From: Planctomycetota bacterium
Lineage (GTDB): Bacteria; Planctomycetota; Planctomycetia; Pirellulales; UBA1268
Length of the DNA: 55,967 bases
Assembly (NCBI GenBank): GCA_018970785.1
Contig: JAGWVR010000011.1
Coordinates: 1 to 55,967, forward strand
Direction: 5' to 3'
Shown here: positions 15,950-24,562 of the stretch, piece by piece
Layout: each line of letters opens with the position of its first letter
Position numbering within the stretch: position 1 is the stretch's first letter
The notes under the pieces: model-generated
The model's database searches: none
What the model was told of the DNA's origin: nothing
The model's input: only the letters and a program-made list of their open reading frames with translations
Translations under genes and position numbers: made by a program

Positions 15950-17595
15950 ACCTCGGCGTCCTGCTGACGGATCTGGTCAGCGACACGCTCAACGTCTCGC
16001 TCCCCGCGTTCCGCCCCGAGGCCTGCCTCGCGGTGACGGTCGTGCTGCTGCTCCTGTGCCGGATGCTTCCCGGGGCGCGGCTCCTCCACTCGTCGTGGGT
16101 GGCGTTCGGCGGCGTGCTCTTCGCCGCTGCCTACGCCTGGGCCGATCTCCGCAGCCTGCCCGGATCGCCGTGGCAGCCGGTGTCGGGGGGGGCGTTTCGC
16201 GAGGAGCTGTTCGGCGGTTTGCTCGTGTTCGACGGCTTCACCGCCTACGTTCGCCTGATCCTCACCGGGTTCCTCGTCCTCTACATCCCGTTCACGAAGC
16301 TGTCGGGGATCCCTGGCCGTGAGGAGGAAACCGATTTTCACGTGCTCCTTCTGGGGGCCGTGCTCGGGATGTGCCTGATGGCCTCGGCCAACCACCTGCT
16401 GATGGTGTTCATGGCGGTGGAGATGGCGAGCGTGCCGTCGTATGCCCTCGCCGGCTTCCTCAAGGGGCGGAAGGCGGCGTCGGAGGCGGCGCTCAAATAC
16501 GCCGTCTACGGCGCGGGAGCGGCCGGGATCATGCTCTACGGCATCAGCCTGTTGGGCGGTGTCCTCGGATCGCTGCACCTGCCGACGATGGCGACGAAGC
16601 TGTCGGCGCTGCTCGCCGCCGGGAGCCCGGGAGGGGTGACGACGGCGCTGATGCTCGGCGGGCTGATGCTGGCCGTCGGGTTGGCCTTCAAGTTGTCGGC
16701 CGTGCCGTTCCATTTCTGGTGCCCCGACGTGTTCGAGGGGGCGGCTGCCGAGGTGGGGGCATTCCTCTCGGTGGCCAGCAAGGCTGCCGCCGTGGCCCTC
16801 GCCATCCGCCTGGGGTGCGGGCTGACCGCGCCGAGCGGGAGTGATGCCGCGGTGCTGGCCGGGCTCGCCGACGCCCGGTCGTACGCCGCCCACGTGATCG
16901 GTCTGCTGGCGGTGCTCACCTGCACGCTCGGCAATCTCGGCGCGTACGGCCAGACGAACATGAAACGGATGCTTGCCTATTCGACGATCGCCCACGCCGG
17001 TTATCTGATGATCGGCGTGGCCGCGGCGATCGCCTTGGGGGGGGCCGGGACGGCGGGAGCCGCCGGCGAGGGGGCCGCGCGGGACGCCGTGGCGGCGGTC
17101 GCCTTCTACCTCGGTGTCTACCTGTTCATGAACCTCGCGGCGTTCGCGATCGTCGCCCTCCTCCGCAACGTCCTGCGGAGCGAGGAGATCGCCGCCTACG
17201 CGGGCCTCATCCAGTCGAGTCCCGGCATCGTGGTGGCGATGGGGATCGTGCTGGTGAGCCTCATCGGCCTGCCTCCGCTGGCCGGGTTCACCGCCAAGTT
17301 CCTCGTGTTCGCGTCGGCTGCCCAGGCGATCACGCTCGGTGCCGAGAAGCCGCTGATGATCGTCCTCCTCGCCGTCGGCGGCCTCAACACGGTGTTCAGC
17401 CTCGTCTACTACCTGCGCGTCCTGGCGCTGATGATCTTCAGCCCGCCGCCGGCCGACCGCGTCGCCGAGCCGCTCCCACTGGTCTCGTTCCCCGGTGCGC
17501 TGGTAACCGGTCTGGTGGCGCCAGTGGTGGTGTTCGGCGTGTTTTTCGCCGGGCTCTACGCCTGCGCGAGGTTCGCCGGCGGGTTCGCCTCCTGA
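15946..17595 (+). CDS. nuoN: NADH-quinone oxidoreductase subunit N
   Basis: A 549-residue antiporter-like subunit. The family blocks are MVFMAVEMASVPSYALAGF, LKYAVYGAGAAGIMLYG, FKLSAVPFHFWCPDVFEGA, MLAYSTIAHAGYLMIG and GLPPLAGFTAKFLVF. It starts with GTG 15946 inside the nuoM stop (GTGA), which is translational coupling. It is the last recognisable complex I gene of the operon; nuoB and nuoE/F/G are not encoded downstream. Confidence 0.96.
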   Translation: MNLGVLLTDLVSDTLNVSLPAFRPEACLAVTVVLLLLCRMLPGARLLHSSWVAFGGVLFAAAYAWADLRSLPGSPWQPVSGGAFREELFGGLLVFDGFTAYVRLILTGFLVLYIPFTKLSGIPGREEETDFHVLLLGAVLGMCLMASANHLLMVFMAVEMASVPSYALAGFLKGRKAASEAALKYAVYGAGAAGIMLYGISLLGGVLGSLHLPTMATKLSALLAAGSPGGVTTALMLGGLMLAVGLAFKLSAVPFHFWCPDVFEGAAAEVGAFLSVASKAAAVALAIRLGCGLTAPSGSDAAVLAGLADARSYAAHVIGLLAVLTCTLGNLGAYGQTNMKRMLAYSTIAHAGYLMIGVAAAIALGGAGTAGAAGEGAARDAVAAVAFYLGVYLFMNLAAFAIVALLRNVLRSEEIAAYAGLIQSSPGIVVAMGIVLVSLIGLPPLAGFTAKFLVFASAAQAITLGAEKPLMIVLLAVGGLNTVFSLVYYLRVLALMIFSPPPADRVAEPLPLVSFPGALVTGLVAPVVVFGVFFAGLYACARFAGGFAS

Positions 17596-17644
17596 CCCAT
17601 GCCCGGAGCGGGAAACCGCATCTCCTGTCGTTCGCACGCCCACC

Positions 17645-18076
17645 ATGCCACAGCCCGCCATCCTCCAGCAGCTGCTCGACCTCATCGAGCCGACGCTGCC
17701 GATGTTTCTCGCCGACGCCGGTCTGACCACGTTCCCCGGTCCAGATTCGATCCGTGCGGCGCTGGGCGCCCTGGTCGCCGACCAGCGTGACCTCGTGGAG
17801 AGGGCCGGGACGCTCCTCGACGAACAAGGGGGTGCCGCCCCGCGCCGCGGCTATCCGATCCGCTACACCGCATTCCACGACGTCGATCTGGCGGCGCTGC
17901 TCCCCGGTCTCGTGACGGGTATCGACCAGCAGGCTGCCGCCCTCGACACGCTGCTCGGCTCCACCGCATCCGGTCCCGAAGCCGACCTGGTCCGTGACGC
18001 GCTGCAGTCGGCCCGGTTCCACGGCGACGCCCTGCGGGCGCTGGCCGCGCCGCGACCGGCGGCGACGCTCTCCTGA
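17645..18076 (+). CDS. Hypothetical helical protein
   Basis: A 143-residue protein of unknown function, predicted almost wholly alpha-helical, with no signal peptide, membrane span or cysteine motif. The N-terminal half has IEPTLPMFLADAGL and the C-terminal half two amphipathic helices rich in Ala/Leu/Asp, as in a small four-helix bundle. ATG 17645 begins 49 bases after nuoN, and the stop lies 2 bases before the tatD start, so it probably shares a transcript with tatD. I recognise no family. Confidence 0.65.
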   Translation: MPQPAILQQLLDLIEPTLPMFLADAGLTTFPGPDSIRAALGALVADQRDLVERAGTLLDEQGGAAPRRGYPIRYTAFHDVDLAALLPGLVTGIDQQAAALDTLLGSTASGPEADLVRDALQSARFHGDALRALAAPRPAATLS

Positions 18077-18078
18077 CC

Positions 18079-18861
18079 ATGGAGCTTTTCGACAGCCACT
18101 GTCATCTCGATCCGATGCGGTACGGTGGGGATTTGGCGGACGTCCTCACGCGGGCCCGGAGCACTGGCGTCTCGGGGATGGCGGTGATCGGCACCCGGGC
18201 CCTCGACAGCGAGGCGGCGGCTGTGCTCGCCGCGGCCGAGCCGGGGATCGTGGCCACCGCGGGACTGCATCCCAACGACGTCCACGAGGCCGACGACGCC
18301 GAGTGGGACCGTCTCGTCCGGCTGGTGGCCTCGGGGCGGGTGGCCGGGGTCGGGGAGACCGGGCTCGACTGGTATCGGGACACCGCTCCGCGCGACCGAC
18401 AGCTGGATTGGTTCGACCGGCACCTGCGCCTCGCCCAGACCCACCGGCTTCCGGTCGTGGTCCATACCCGCGACAGCCTCCGCGACGTCCTCGATGCCGT
18501 GCGTGCCGCCCTGGCACGCGGGCCGCTGACCGCGATCCTCCACGCCTACACCGGGTCCGTGGAGGAAGCGGCCGAGGCAGTCGAGTTGGGGTGTTTTCTC
18601 GGCTTCGCCGGGATGGTCACGTTCCGGTCGTCCGGCGCCCTCCGCGCCGTGGCTGCGGCGGTGCCGGCCGATCGTCTCCTCGTCGAGACCGACAGCCCGT
18701 TTCTGTCCCCCGAACCGCTCCGCGGCAAGCGGAACGAGCCGGCGCACGTCGTCCACACGGCGCGCTGCCTGGCGATCGCGCGGGGTGTCACGCTCGAGGA
18801 GATCGCCGCACTGACGACCGCCAACGCACGGCGGCTGTTCCTCCACCGCTCCGCCGCCTGA
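18079..18861 (+). CDS. TatD-family metal-dependent DNase
   Basis: A 260-residue TIM-barrel hydrolase with two metals. The motifs are all present: FDSHCHLD (His7, His9), AGLHPNDV, GETGLDWYR with the bridging Glu, VVHTRDS, LHAYTG and ETDSPFLSPEP with the catalytic Asp. Members act as 3'-5' DNases in DNA repair and turnover. The ATG is 2 bases after the upstream gene's stop. Bacteria often have several TatD paralogues (tatD, ycfH, yjjV); I cannot say which one this is. Confidence 0.93.
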   Translation: MELFDSHCHLDPMRYGGDLADVLTRARSTGVSGMAVIGTRALDSEAAAVLAAAEPGIVATAGLHPNDVHEADDAEWDRLVRLVASGRVAGVGETGLDWYRDTAPRDRQLDWFDRHLRLAQTHRLPVVVHTRDSLRDVLDAVRAALARGPLTAILHAYTGSVEEAAEAVELGCFLGFAGMVTFRSSGALRAVAAAVPADRLLVETDSPFLSPEPLRGKRNEPAHVVHTARCLAIARGVTLEEIAALTTANARRLFLHRSAA

Positions 18862-19024
18862 CGGTGGCGCGGGGCCGTGCAGCGCGCCGGCTGCCGGTGC
18901 CGGGGTGAGTCACCCGGCGAACGCTGCTACGATGGGGCCGACGGCGGCGGCCGTCCCGCGCGGTCCCGCCGGTGGCGACGGGCGGGACGCGGATCCACGG
19001 CCCGTTGCCCGAGAGGAGTCAGCG

Positions 19025-19606
19025 ATGGCGAGAACGGCGAGCACGATGATGCCCCTGGGGACGCCGGCGGCGGCCTTCGCGCTGCCCAATGTCGACGGGC
19101 GGGTCGTCACGCTCGACGATGCCGCCGGTCCGCGCGGCACGCTGGTGATGTTCATCTGCAACCACTGCCCGTTCGTGAAGCACGTCGCCGACCAGCTCGC
19201 GAGCCTCGGTCGCGAGGCGATCGGCCGCGGCATCGGCGTGGTGGCGATCAGCGCCAACGACGTCGCCAGCCATCCCGCCGATTCGCCCGAGCAGATGGTC
19301 CGCGAGGCGGAAGAACGGGGGTATCCGTTTCCCTACCTCTACGACGAGACCCAGCAGGTGGCGAAAGCCTACCGGGCCGCCTGCACGCCCGATTTCTTCC
19401 TGTTCGATGCCGAGCGCCGGCTGGTGTACCGGGGCCAGCTCGACGACAGCCGCCCCGGCAACGGCGTGCCGGTCGACGGTGGCGACCTCCGCGCCGCGAT
19501 CGACGCCCTCGTCGGCGGACGGCCGGTCGCCACGGAGCAGAAGCCGAGCATCGGCTGCAACATCAAGTGGAAGCCGGGGCACGAGCCCGACTACTTCGCC
19601 GCCTGA
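19025..19606 (+). CDS. Thioredoxin-fold redoxin (AhpC/TSA type)
   Basis: A 193-residue soluble protein with a peroxiredoxin-like fold. FICNHCPFVKHV near residue 42-53 gives an active CxxC (CNHC), followed by GVVAISANDV, FPYLYDETQQVAKAYRAACTPDFFLFD and a C-terminal GCNIKWKPG. This set is typical of the CNHCPFV subgroup of thioredoxin-family proteins. I begin at ATG 19025 because GAGAGGAG (19011-19017) stands 7 bases ahead; the longer frame from 18905 has no such site. Its redox partner is unknown. Confidence 0.9.
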   Translation: MARTASTMMPLGTPAAAFALPNVDGRVVTLDDAAGPRGTLVMFICNHCPFVKHVADQLASLGREAIGRGIGVVAISANDVASHPADSPEQMVREAEERGYPFPYLYDETQQVAKAYRAACTPDFFLFDAERRLVYRGQLDDSRPGNGVPVDGGDLRAAIDALVGGRPVATEQKPSIGCNIKWKPGHEPDYFAA

Positions 19607-19648
19607 CGGCAGGCCGACGGCCGTCGGCTCCGGCACGACGCCGCGCGC

Positions 19649-19918
19649 TCAGCGCCGCGGCGGATCGCCGGGCTTCCCGCGCTGTTCGGGGCGCGAATCG
19701 GACGCCGACCGCAGGCCCCGGGCCTCCCCCGGATCGAGCCGCGAGGCGCGGAGGTTCTCCATCTGGATCGCCTCGTACACCTCCTGGCGGTGCACCGGGA
19801 TCTCGGCCGGGGCATTGATCCCCAACCGCACCTTGTCTCCGCGGATGTCCACGACCGTGATGACGATATTGTCACCGATCATGATGCTTTCGTCGCGTTG
19901 CCGGGAGAGCACGAGCAT
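19649..19918 (-). CDS. csrA: CsrA translational regulator (fliW-linked)
   Basis: An 89-residue Csr[21 protein letters not shown] and [27 protein letters not shown] are canonical, followed by a short basic, Arg/Pro-rich tail. AAGGAG precedes ATG 19918. It follows fliW by 71 bases on the same strand. In the well-studied Bacillus partner switch, FliW binds CsrA and frees target mRNAs; the gene order here suggests the same pairing. It differs from the first csrA (4559-4888) in tail length and tail charge. Confidence 0.95.
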   Translation of the reverse strand: MLVLSRQRDESIMIGDNIVITVVDIRGDKVRLGINAPAEIPVHRQEVYEAIQMENLRASRLDPGEARGLRSASDSRPEQRGKPGDPPRR

Positions 19919-19989
19919 CGATCGCTCCTTCGCTGATCCTTTCGCTACCTATCCGTGGTGGCCGGCACGGGGGCGGGCCTGCTGCCGAA

Positions 19990-20430
19990 TTATGCGCTGT
20001 GTTTCAGGTGCGGGCGCTCGTCGCCCAGTTCGTGTTGCAACGGCAACTCGCCGCTGGCCACCACCTGCCGTCCGGTACGGGCGGCGAGGTTGATGACGAT
20101 CGGAGCCTTGAGGTTGAGCGTCAGCCGGTGGCCGTTGCGCGACACCACCACCACGAGTTGGGCGTCACGCAGGTTGCCGATCGCCAGCGGCAGCAACTCG
20201 CTCCGCGGGATCCGCACCTGGTAGCCGGGCACGAAGCGCCGTGGGCTGACCACCGCGAGGGCGACGTCGGGCCGATCGGTGCTCTGCAGCCAGCCGAGGG
20301 CGTCGTTGGCGGCATCGGCCAGCAGCGCCCATTCGCGGCACCCCTCGAGGCCGGGAAGGCCGCTGGGAAACGTGAGCAGGTCGGCGTCGTCGACGTCGAT
20401 CCGGCCGAACCGCGTGGTGTTGATCCGCAT
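19990..20430 (-). CDS. fliW: FliW, CsrA antagonist / flagellar assembly factor
   Basis: A 146-residue protein. MRINTTRFGRIDVDDADLLTFPSGLPGLEGCREWAL is the standard FliW beginning, and LVVVVSRNGHRLTLNLKAPIVINLAARTGRQVV is its second conserved block. FliW binds CsrA and flagellin in other bacteria. The start at 20430 is fixed by the homology and by AGGGAG 7 bases ahead; the frame reads on upstream but is not coding. It is the first gene of fliW-csrA; no flagellin or other flagellar gene is in this window. Confidence 0.94.
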   Translation of the reverse strand: MRINTTRFGRIDVDDADLLTFPSGLPGLEGCREWALLADAANDALGWLQSTDRPDVALAVVSPRRFVPGYQVRIPRSELLPLAIGNLRDAQLVVVVSRNGHRLTLNLKAPIVINLAARTGRQVVASGELPLQHELGDERPHLKHSA

Positions 20431-20451
20431 GGGGCACTCCCTTGCCAGCGC

Positions 20452-20479
20452 GGACGGGCCCGTCCGGGAGACTCCCGGA
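20452..20479 (-). promoter_or_regulatory. Two adjoining palindromes in the fliW leader
   Basis: GGACGGGCCCGTCC (20452-20465) is a perfect palindrome. It overlaps TCCGGGAG-A-CTCCCGGA (20463-20479), an 8-bp inverted repeat. They end 22 bases from the fliW start. As DNA they could be operators; as RNA they make stems rich in GGA, the core of CsrA sites. Neither role is shown. Confidence 0.45.
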
Positions 20480-20685
20480 TCGGGACCATGTCCGCCCGAG
20501 GAATGATCGGCAGTCGGGGGTGGCGGGGTGGAGAAAAAAGGCTTGGCGAACAAAACCGGATCGGGCAAGGGGGGACAACGGCGGGGGACGGGGCGAGGCG
20601 ACGGTTTTTGACTACATTGTCGGTCGTGTCGGGAGTGGGGAGCCGCCGGTGGCCGCCCCAGCGACCGGGGCGAGGGAGGTGGACC

Positions 20686-21351
20686 GTGAACGAGCGCCGC
20701 ATGTGGTGGGTGCCGCTGGTGTGTGTCGTCGCCGGGTGCTTCTCGGGGGATTGGCAGAAGCAGTACACCAAAGCGGTCAGTGACCACCGGCTCGATTCGC
20801 AGTTTTCGCTGCTTCATCCCCAGCCGGTCTCCGTCGCCGGCGGGCGGATCGGGGTCCGCGTCCCGCGCGTGTTCACCGAGCAGGTCGACCCGACGGCGCC
20901 GCCGCCGCGCGGCAGGCCGGCGTTCCTCCCCGACGTGCCCGGCTTCCAGGCCGGCTTCGAATTCGCCGCCGCCGCCGGAGCCCCCCCGGCGATCCTCGCC
21001 CTCGGCGTGGTGCCCAAGGCCGAACGCCGTCGCGAGGATGTCGAGGCGGCGATCCTCCAGCAGGTGCGGGTCGCCGACGCCAAGTGGGAGGGCCCGCGCG
21101 ACGAAACCGCGCGCAGCGGCGTCGTCGGGCGTTGGAAGGTGCTCAAGGTGCCCGGCACGGGCGAAGTCTGGATCTCCGCCAACGACGACCAGGAGTTCTG
21201 CAACGTCCTCGCCTGGCAGGTCGGGCAGGAGGCCGCAGCGGCGCTGCCGCTGGAGGCGATCGCCCCGCTCGTCGCGCGATCGCTCGAAGTCCTCCCCCCT
21301 CCGCTTCCGGTCGACCAGGCACCGGCTGCAGCGGCCCCCGCCGGCGGCTGA
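20686..21351 (+). CDS. Putative lipoprotein of unknown function
   Basis: A 221-residue exported protein. The N-terminus MWWVPLVCVVAGCFSG has a short hydrophobic core and a lipobox-like VAGC, so Cys near residue 16 is the likely lipidated residue. The rest is soluble, mixed alpha/beta, with a Pro/Ala-rich end. No known domain is seen. GTG 20686 follows GGGAGG closely, and ATG 20701 in the same frame is the alternative. The frame extends upstream without a start signal. It lies divergent from fliW. Confidence 0.72.
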   Translation: MNERRMWWVPLVCVVAGCFSGDWQKQYTKAVSDHRLDSQFSLLHPQPVSVAGGRIGVRVPRVFTEQVDPTAPPPRGRPAFLPDVPGFQAGFEFAAAAGAPPAILALGVVPKAERRREDVEAAILQQVRVADAKWEGPRDETARSGVVGRWKVLKVPGTGEVWISANDDQEFCNVLAWQVGQEAAAALPLEAIAPLVARSLEVLPPPLPVDQAPAAAAPAGG

Positions 21352-21371
21352 CGACCGCCGCGTCCGGTTCG

Positions 21372-22502
21372 TCACTCCCACATCGGTTGTGACAGCCAGG
21401 CGGCCAGCGGGGCGAGGATCAGCACCGGCAGCCAGGCGCCGACGCTCGGTGAGACGACGTAGCCGGTCGCCAGGGCGTGGCAGCCGAGCACGACGAGGAA
21501 GAACAGCACCGTCAGCCCGACGCACAGGCCGACGGCGACGAAGATCCCCCGCCGGGACGGCCCCGCCACCAAGGGGAGCCCGAGGACGGCGAGCGTCATG
21601 TCGAGCAGCGGCTGCACCTGGCGGGCGTGCACGCGCAGGGGAACGTCGGCGCTCACCCCGAGCGCCGGGTTGGCGATCGCCCGGACAAGTTCCCCCGTCG
21701 AGGAGTACTGGCTCCAGTTGGTGGAGCCGATGAGCTGCTCGAACGTCACGGCGCTGACGACGAAGCATTCGCCAGGCGCGAGCCAGTCGTGGTCGGTGCG
21801 GGTCAGGATCACGTCCCGGCCTCGGAGGGCGACCGCCGGCAGCCGGTCGATCCCGGCCGGCTCGGTGACGCCGCGGAGCACGTACCCGGCGGGGTGACGG
21901 TCGTCGTGCGGAAGCCACACCGCCTCCGCGGCATCGAGCGTGACACCGTGGTCGGCGAGTGCCGGAGGCAGCAGCAGGCTCGGGGCCTCGATCCGCGCCA
22001 GGCCGGCCTGCGCCGTCCGCCCACGGAACAGGATCTCGGTGTCGTGGTCGTACCGGGCTTCGAATGGTTGGGGACGGTCGCCGCGCAGGTCCTGGGCGTT
22101 GCGCGAGATCGCCGTCCGGATCCGCGGCAGGACGAGCTCACGGTTGACCACCGCCAGCAGGCTGACGACCGCGGCGAAGACCAGCGTCGGCCGGGCGATC
22201 CGCCAGCGGTCGATCCCCGCCGCCAGCAGGGCGGTCAGTTCGTTGTGGCGCTCGAGCCACGACAGGGCGAACATCGCGCTGGCGAGGGCGACGACGCTGC
22301 TCGTCGCGTCGAAAAACGAGATCAGCCGACAGCCGTAGTACTGCCCGAGGACGCGGCCGAGGCCCCCGGCGGAGGCAGCGTGGCCGATGAACTCCTCGAG
22401 GTTGGTGAAGGCATCGACAACGAACGACAGCCCTGCGAGACTGAGAAACACGATCAGGAAGGCGTGAAGCTGTGCCCGCGTGACGTACCGGTCGATCAGC
22501 AT
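21372..22502 (-). CDS. LptF/LptG-family permease (lipopolysaccharide export)
   Basis: A 376-residue inner-membrane protein of the YjgP/YjgQ family. Three N-terminal helices begin at LIDRYVTRAQLHAFLIVFLSLAGLSFVVDAF, then comes the typical LERHNELTALLAAGIDRWRIARP, a periplasmic beta-jellyroll middle, and three C-terminal helices. LptF and LptG work as a pair with the LptB ATPase to extract LPS; only one of the two is in this window. lpxA at 41981 supports lipid A synthesis. I use ATG 22502 because the earlier ATG at 22565 would collide head-on with the comF start. Confidence 0.87.
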   Translation of the reverse strand: MLIDRYVTRAQLHAFLIVFLSLAGLSFVVDAFTNLEEFIGHAASAGGLGRVLGQYYGCRLISFFDATSSVVALASAMFALSWLERHNELTALLAAGIDRWRIARPTLVFAAVVSLLAVVNRELVLPRIRTAISRNAQDLRGDRPQPFEARYDHDTEILFRGRTAQAGLARIEAPSLLLPPALADHGVTLDAAEAVWLPHDDRHPAGYVLRGVTEPAGIDRLPAVALRGRDVILTRTDHDWLAPGECFVVSAVTFEQLIGSTNWSQYSSTGELVRAIANPALGVSADVPLRVHARQVQPLLDMTLAVLGLPLVAGPSRRGIFVAVGLCVGLTVLFFLVVLGCHALATGYVVSPSVGAWLPVLILAPLAAWLSQPMWE

Positions 22503-22563
22503 CGGTGGGACCCGCGGGGTGGCGGCGTGCAGCCGGGCGGCGGACGATAGGAAGACGCGGGCC

Positions 22564-23343
22564 ATGGGTCAACCGCTGTCGGCGACGGGGACGGTGGAAG
22601 CTGGGAAAACCGGCCTGCTCGCCGCGGGGCGGCGGCTCGCCGCCGTCGCCGCCGACCTGCTCTTTCCGCCGCGGTGTGCCTGGTGCGCCGTCGACCTGCC
22701 CGCGGCGGAGTCCGTCATGGTGCCGCGGCTCTGCGCACCCTGTGCGGCGGAGTTCGCTCATGCCGCGACGGAGTGTCCGTTCGCCGCGCCCGACCGCGGC
22801 GCCGGCACTGCCGGCCCGGGGCCGACCGCCGGCGCGACCGAGCCGCGGTGTCTGGTCCTCGGGCCCTACGACGGCCCGCTCCGCGAGGCGGTGTTGCGCT
22901 GCAAGCGCCCCGCCGGGGCCCTCGTGGCGCAGGCGCTCGGCGGCCTGGTCGCCGAGCGCCACGCGGAACGGCTGCGTGCGTGGCGCCCCGACGTCGTCGT
23001 TCCGGTGCCGATGCACTGGCTGCGCCGGTTGGGCCGGGGGACGAGCGCCACCGGTGACATCGCCCGCGGACTGGCGCGGGCGGCGGGACTGCCGGTCGTC
23101 GCCGCCCTGCGGCGGACCCGCGCGACGGTGATGCAGAACCGCCTCCCGGTCGCGGACCGGCAGGGCAATCTCGCCGACGCGATCGCCCTCCGCCGCGCCG
23201 TGGCGGGGCGCCGCGTGCTCCTCGTCGACGACGTTATGACGACCGGGGCGACGCTGCGCGCGTGCCACCGCGCCCTCGCCGCCGGAGGAGCGGCAGCGGT
23301 GGCCGGCGTCGTCGTCGCCCGGGCCAGAGCCAGCGATGCCTGA
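22564..23343 (+). CDS. comF: ComF-family phosphoribosyltransferase-like protein
   Basis: A 259-residue protein. The N-terminal zinc finger has CAWC (near residue 40) and CAPC (near 59). The C-terminal domain has DVVVPVPMHWLRRLGRG and the PRPP loop VLLVDDVMTTGATLRAC of type I phosphoribosyltransferases. ComF proteins help take up or process single-stranded DNA in transformation; their enzymatic role is unclear. ATG 22564 has no strong ribosome binding site, so the start is moderately sure. The last 8 bases overlap hemC. Confidence 0.88.
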   Translation: MGQPLSATGTVEAGKTGLLAAGRRLAAVAADLLFPPRCAWCAVDLPAAESVMVPRLCAPCAAEFAHAATECPFAAPDRGAGTAGPGPTAGATEPRCLVLGPYDGPLREAVLRCKRPAGALVAQALGGLVAERHAERLRAWRPDVVVPVPMHWLRRLGRGTSATGDIARGLARAAGLPVVAALRRTRATVMQNRLPVADRQGNLADAIALRRAVAGRRVLLVDDVMTTGATLRACHRALAAGGAAAVAGVVVARARASDA

Positions 23344-24337
23344 TCAGACCGTCATCCGCGTCGGCACGAGGGGAAGCCGTCTGGCACGCGTCCAGACCGG
23401 CTGGGTCGTGCGCCGCCTCGAGGCGCTCGGGGCCCGGGTCGTGACCGTTCCGATCCTGACCCGCGGAGACGAGGGCAATCCGCAGCCACCGCGGCTGGGG
23501 AGCGACGGCGTCTTCGTGCGCGAGTTGGAGTCGGCGCTCCGGGAAAGCCGGATCGACGCCGCCGTACACAGCCTCAAGGATCTCCCCACGGCCGACTCGG
23601 CCGGTCTGTCGCTCGCATGCATCCCCCCCCGAGCGCTGCCCTGGGACGTGTTCGTCGGGCGCACGGCTCGGACCTTGGCGGCACTCCCCGCCGGGTCGGT
23701 CGTGGGGACGTCGAGCATCCGCCGCGTGGCCCAGGTGCGGCTGGTGCGACCCGATCTCCGCATCCTCCCCGTGCGCGGCAACGTCGACACGCGTCTGCGG
23801 TTGCTCGACGAGGGCCGGTACGACGCGTTGATCCTCGCCGGGGCCGGCCTCGAGCGCCTCGGTCTCGCCGCGCGCATCGACGAGGTCCTCACGCCCGGTC
23901 CAGTGGCGATCGACAGCGCCTCGTCGCCGGCTGGTGAAGCCGCCACCGGCTTCTGGCCCGCCATCGCCCAGGGGGCGCTGGCGGTGCAGATCCGCACCGA
24001 CGACGCGGCGCTCGCCAGCTTCCTGGCCCCGCTCGACGATCCCCTCAGCCGGGGGGCCGTGACGGCCGAGCGGGCCTGCCTGGCGGCCCTCGCCGGAGGG
24101 TGCCTCGCCCCGATCGGCGCCGTCGCTCGCGCCCGTGCCGACGGTGGTGTGTCGCTCACCGCATGTGTCCTCGAGGAACGCGACTCCGCGGTGTCACGGA
24201 TCGTCGAGACCGGCTTCGCGCCCCCGGCCATGGGTGGCGCGCCCCTGGGGCTCCGGATCGCCGAACGGCTCCGCGATCGCGGTGCCGACGAGATGCTCGC
24301 GCGGATGCGGCAGCGTTGGGAGCAGAGCGGGCAGTGA
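23336..24337 (+). CDS. hemC: Hydroxymethylbilane synthase (porphobilinogen deaminase)
   Basis: A 333-residue enzyme that joins four porphobilinogens into hydroxymethylbilane. The visible marks are RVGTRGSRLARVQTGWV, the DGVFVRELESAL block, HSLKDLPT, GTSSIRRVAQ, RGNVDTRLRLL and LAGGCLAPIGA with Cys256, the attachment site of the dipyrromethane cofactor. It is slightly longer than usual (about 310). It starts inside the end of comF, an unexpected partner. No other haem gene lies beside it; hemH is at 3191-4306. Confidence 0.95.
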   Translation: MPDQTVIRVGTRGSRLARVQTGWVVRRLEALGARVVTVPILTRGDEGNPQPPRLGSDGVFVRELESALRESRIDAAVHSLKDLPTADSAGLSLACIPPRALPWDVFVGRTARTLAALPAGSVVGTSSIRRVAQVRLVRPDLRILPVRGNVDTRLRLLDEGRYDALILAGAGLERLGLAARIDEVLTPGPVAIDSASSPAGEAATGFWPAIAQGALAVQIRTDDAALASFLAPLDDPLSRGAVTAERACLAALAGGCLAPIGAVARARADGGVSLTACVLEERDSAVSRIVETGFAPPAMGGAPLGLRIAERLRDRGADEMLARMRQRWEQSGQ

Positions 24338-24417
24338 CCGTCGGCGGCCGGTCAGCGTCGTCCCCGGTAACGGGTTGATCGAGGGCAGACACATGCCGCG
24401 GCGGGTGTCGTGAAACG

Positions 24418-24444
24418 CCGGCCATGACCACCGACGGTGGCCGG
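24418..24444 (+). terminator. Hairpin behind hemC, terminator-like
   Basis: CCGGCCA (24418-24424) pairs with TGGCCGG (24438-24444), and inside it CCACC can pair with GGTGG. There is no T-run after it, so intrinsic termination is uncertain. Confidence 0.35.
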
Positions 24445-24493
24445 GAGCGAGCACGTGAATGGACGGGGGCAACGGGTCGGGTCCACGGGCTGC

Positions 24494-24522
24494 TTGATCG
24501 CGAGGGTCGGGTGACGCACAAT
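24494..24522 (+). promoter_or_regulatory. Sigma70-like promoter of the response regulator gene
   Basis: TTGATC (24494-24499), 17-base spacer, CACAAT (24517-24522); four matches in each box. The -10 overlaps an ATG at 24521, so that ATG would not be transcribed as a start, which favours the ATG at 24563. Confidence 0.4.
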
Positions 24523-24562
24523 GCAGGAAAGCATTTCAACGTCACCCACACGGGGCAGCTCC

